Shown: positions 21,126 to 21,280 of the stretch, piece by piece
Position numbering within the stretch: position 1 is the stretch's first letter
Layout of the letters: each line of letters starts with the position of its first letter
Assembly (NCBI GenBank): GCA_013813135.1
Contig: JACCSF010000003.1
Coordinates: forward strand, 1 to 21,280
Source of the DNA: Thermoleophilaceae bacterium
GTDB lineage: Bacteria > Actinomycetota > Thermoleophilia > Solirubrobacterales > Thermoleophilaceae
DNA length: 21,280 bases
Direction of reading: 5' to 3'
Notes under the pieces: generated by a model
The model's input: the letters and a program-made list of their open reading frames with translations, nothing else
Databases searched by the model: none
What the model was told of the DNA's origin: nothing
Program-made: the position numbers and the translations under genes

Positions 21126-21158
21126 GGGTGGTGCAGCGACCGGTTGAGGTCGCACATG
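21126..21158 (-). repeat. Right inverted end of the IS30 element
   Basis: Begins GGGTGGTGC on the plus strand and ends GCACATG. It is the imperfect complement of the left end, which places the element boundary about 100 bp after the transposase stop. Confidence 0.6.
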
Positions 21159-21280
21159 AAAGCGGCGTTCCGGCGGCCTCCGCGCCGCACTTTCCCTTTC
21201 GCTGCATTCGGAAGCGGGACCTTGGGATGGGTCGCAGCTTCGCGCCGTGTCCCTGTTTCGCTATCGGGGCAGTGGGCATC
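21159..21280. other. Right flank of the IS30 element, no gene recognised
   Basis: The last 122 bp show no convincing coding frame. A minus-strand frame entering from the edge at 21279 is open, but it runs into the transposase as antisense sequence and has no recognisable motif. Confidence 0.4.

Larger units (their letters stand above)
19808..21158 (+). mobile_element. IS30-family insertion sequence
   Basis: About 1.35 kb, bounded by imperfect inverted ends at 19808-19840 and 21126-21158 (about 25 of 33 positions match; the inner GCACCACCC is identical). It carries one intact transposase. A 2-3 bp target duplication, usual for the family, cannot be fixed from this sequence alone, so the outer limits are approximate. 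The left end sits 60 bp from the hairpin end of repeat copy 2. Confidence 0.7.

Noticed and set aside
1..21280. CRISPR array, toxin-antitoxin pair or phage-defence operon
   Set aside because: No regularly spaced repeats, Cas genes, small toxin-antitoxin pairs or defence nucleases were seen. The SNF2 helicase stands without the partner genes expected of a DISARM- or RapA-type defence cluster.

Overview
The window is about 21 kb of very GC-rich bacterial DNA (roughly 70% by eye) with many GTG starts, tightly packed genes and several start codons that lack a Shine-Dalgarno sequence. The gene content is an Ada-AlkA fusion, an ANTAR regulator, an RsbW-type ATPase, an allene-oxide-cyclase-like barrel protein and an IS30 element. 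That suggests an actinobacterium, most likely of the Thermoleophilia/Solirubrobacterales type. The taxonomic call is inference from family memory; no 16S rRNA or marker gene is present.

Layout. 1-3535: end of an unknown gene, a small hypothetical gene, a polytopic membrane protein, an RlmA-type rRNA methyltransferase and a convergent VOC (glyoxalase-fold) protein. 3549-5773: an alkylation-repair divergon, ogt on the minus strand and an ada-alkA fusion on the plus strand. They share a 98-bp intergenic region whose operator dyad, -10 hexamers and GTG starts all sit at mirror-image distances from one centre. 5621-10022: a decayed DUF3089 hydrolase, a SNF2/HepA-like helicase and a frameshifted secreted beta-helix protein, all on the minus strand. 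10120-11401: a small winged-helix regulator, a zinc-ribbon protein and an ANTAR regulator with a degenerate receiver. 11535-13896: a plus-strand operon of RsbW-like ATPase, fatty-acid desaturase and CFA-synthase-like methyltransferase. The last three genes are joined by ATGA and 40-bp overlaps and plausibly form a membrane-lipid modification unit tied to a stress regulator. 13869-15923: a two-repeat helical protein and a lipoprotein with a glycoside-hydrolase-like barrel.

The last third (15924-21280) is accessory in character. It holds two diverged copies (16003-16184 and 19564-19747) of a repeat of about 183 bp. Each copy has a nearly invariant 55-nt tRNA-Val-like 3' half at one end and a perfect 11-12 bp hairpin at the other. 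It also holds a 179-bp MITE-like element with 14-bp inverted ends and a 7-bp target duplication, an AOC-like secreted protein, a NarL-type two-component system with an apparently leaderless kinase gene, and an intact IS30-family element with imperfect 33-bp inverted ends.

The most interesting signals are the symmetric ada-alkA/ogt regulatory region, the recurring leaderless promoter geometry (hexamer, exactly 6 nt, GTG) in front of four genes, the tRNA-like/hairpin repeat family, and the lipid-modification operon whose methyltransferase appears to lack canonical CFA active-site residues.
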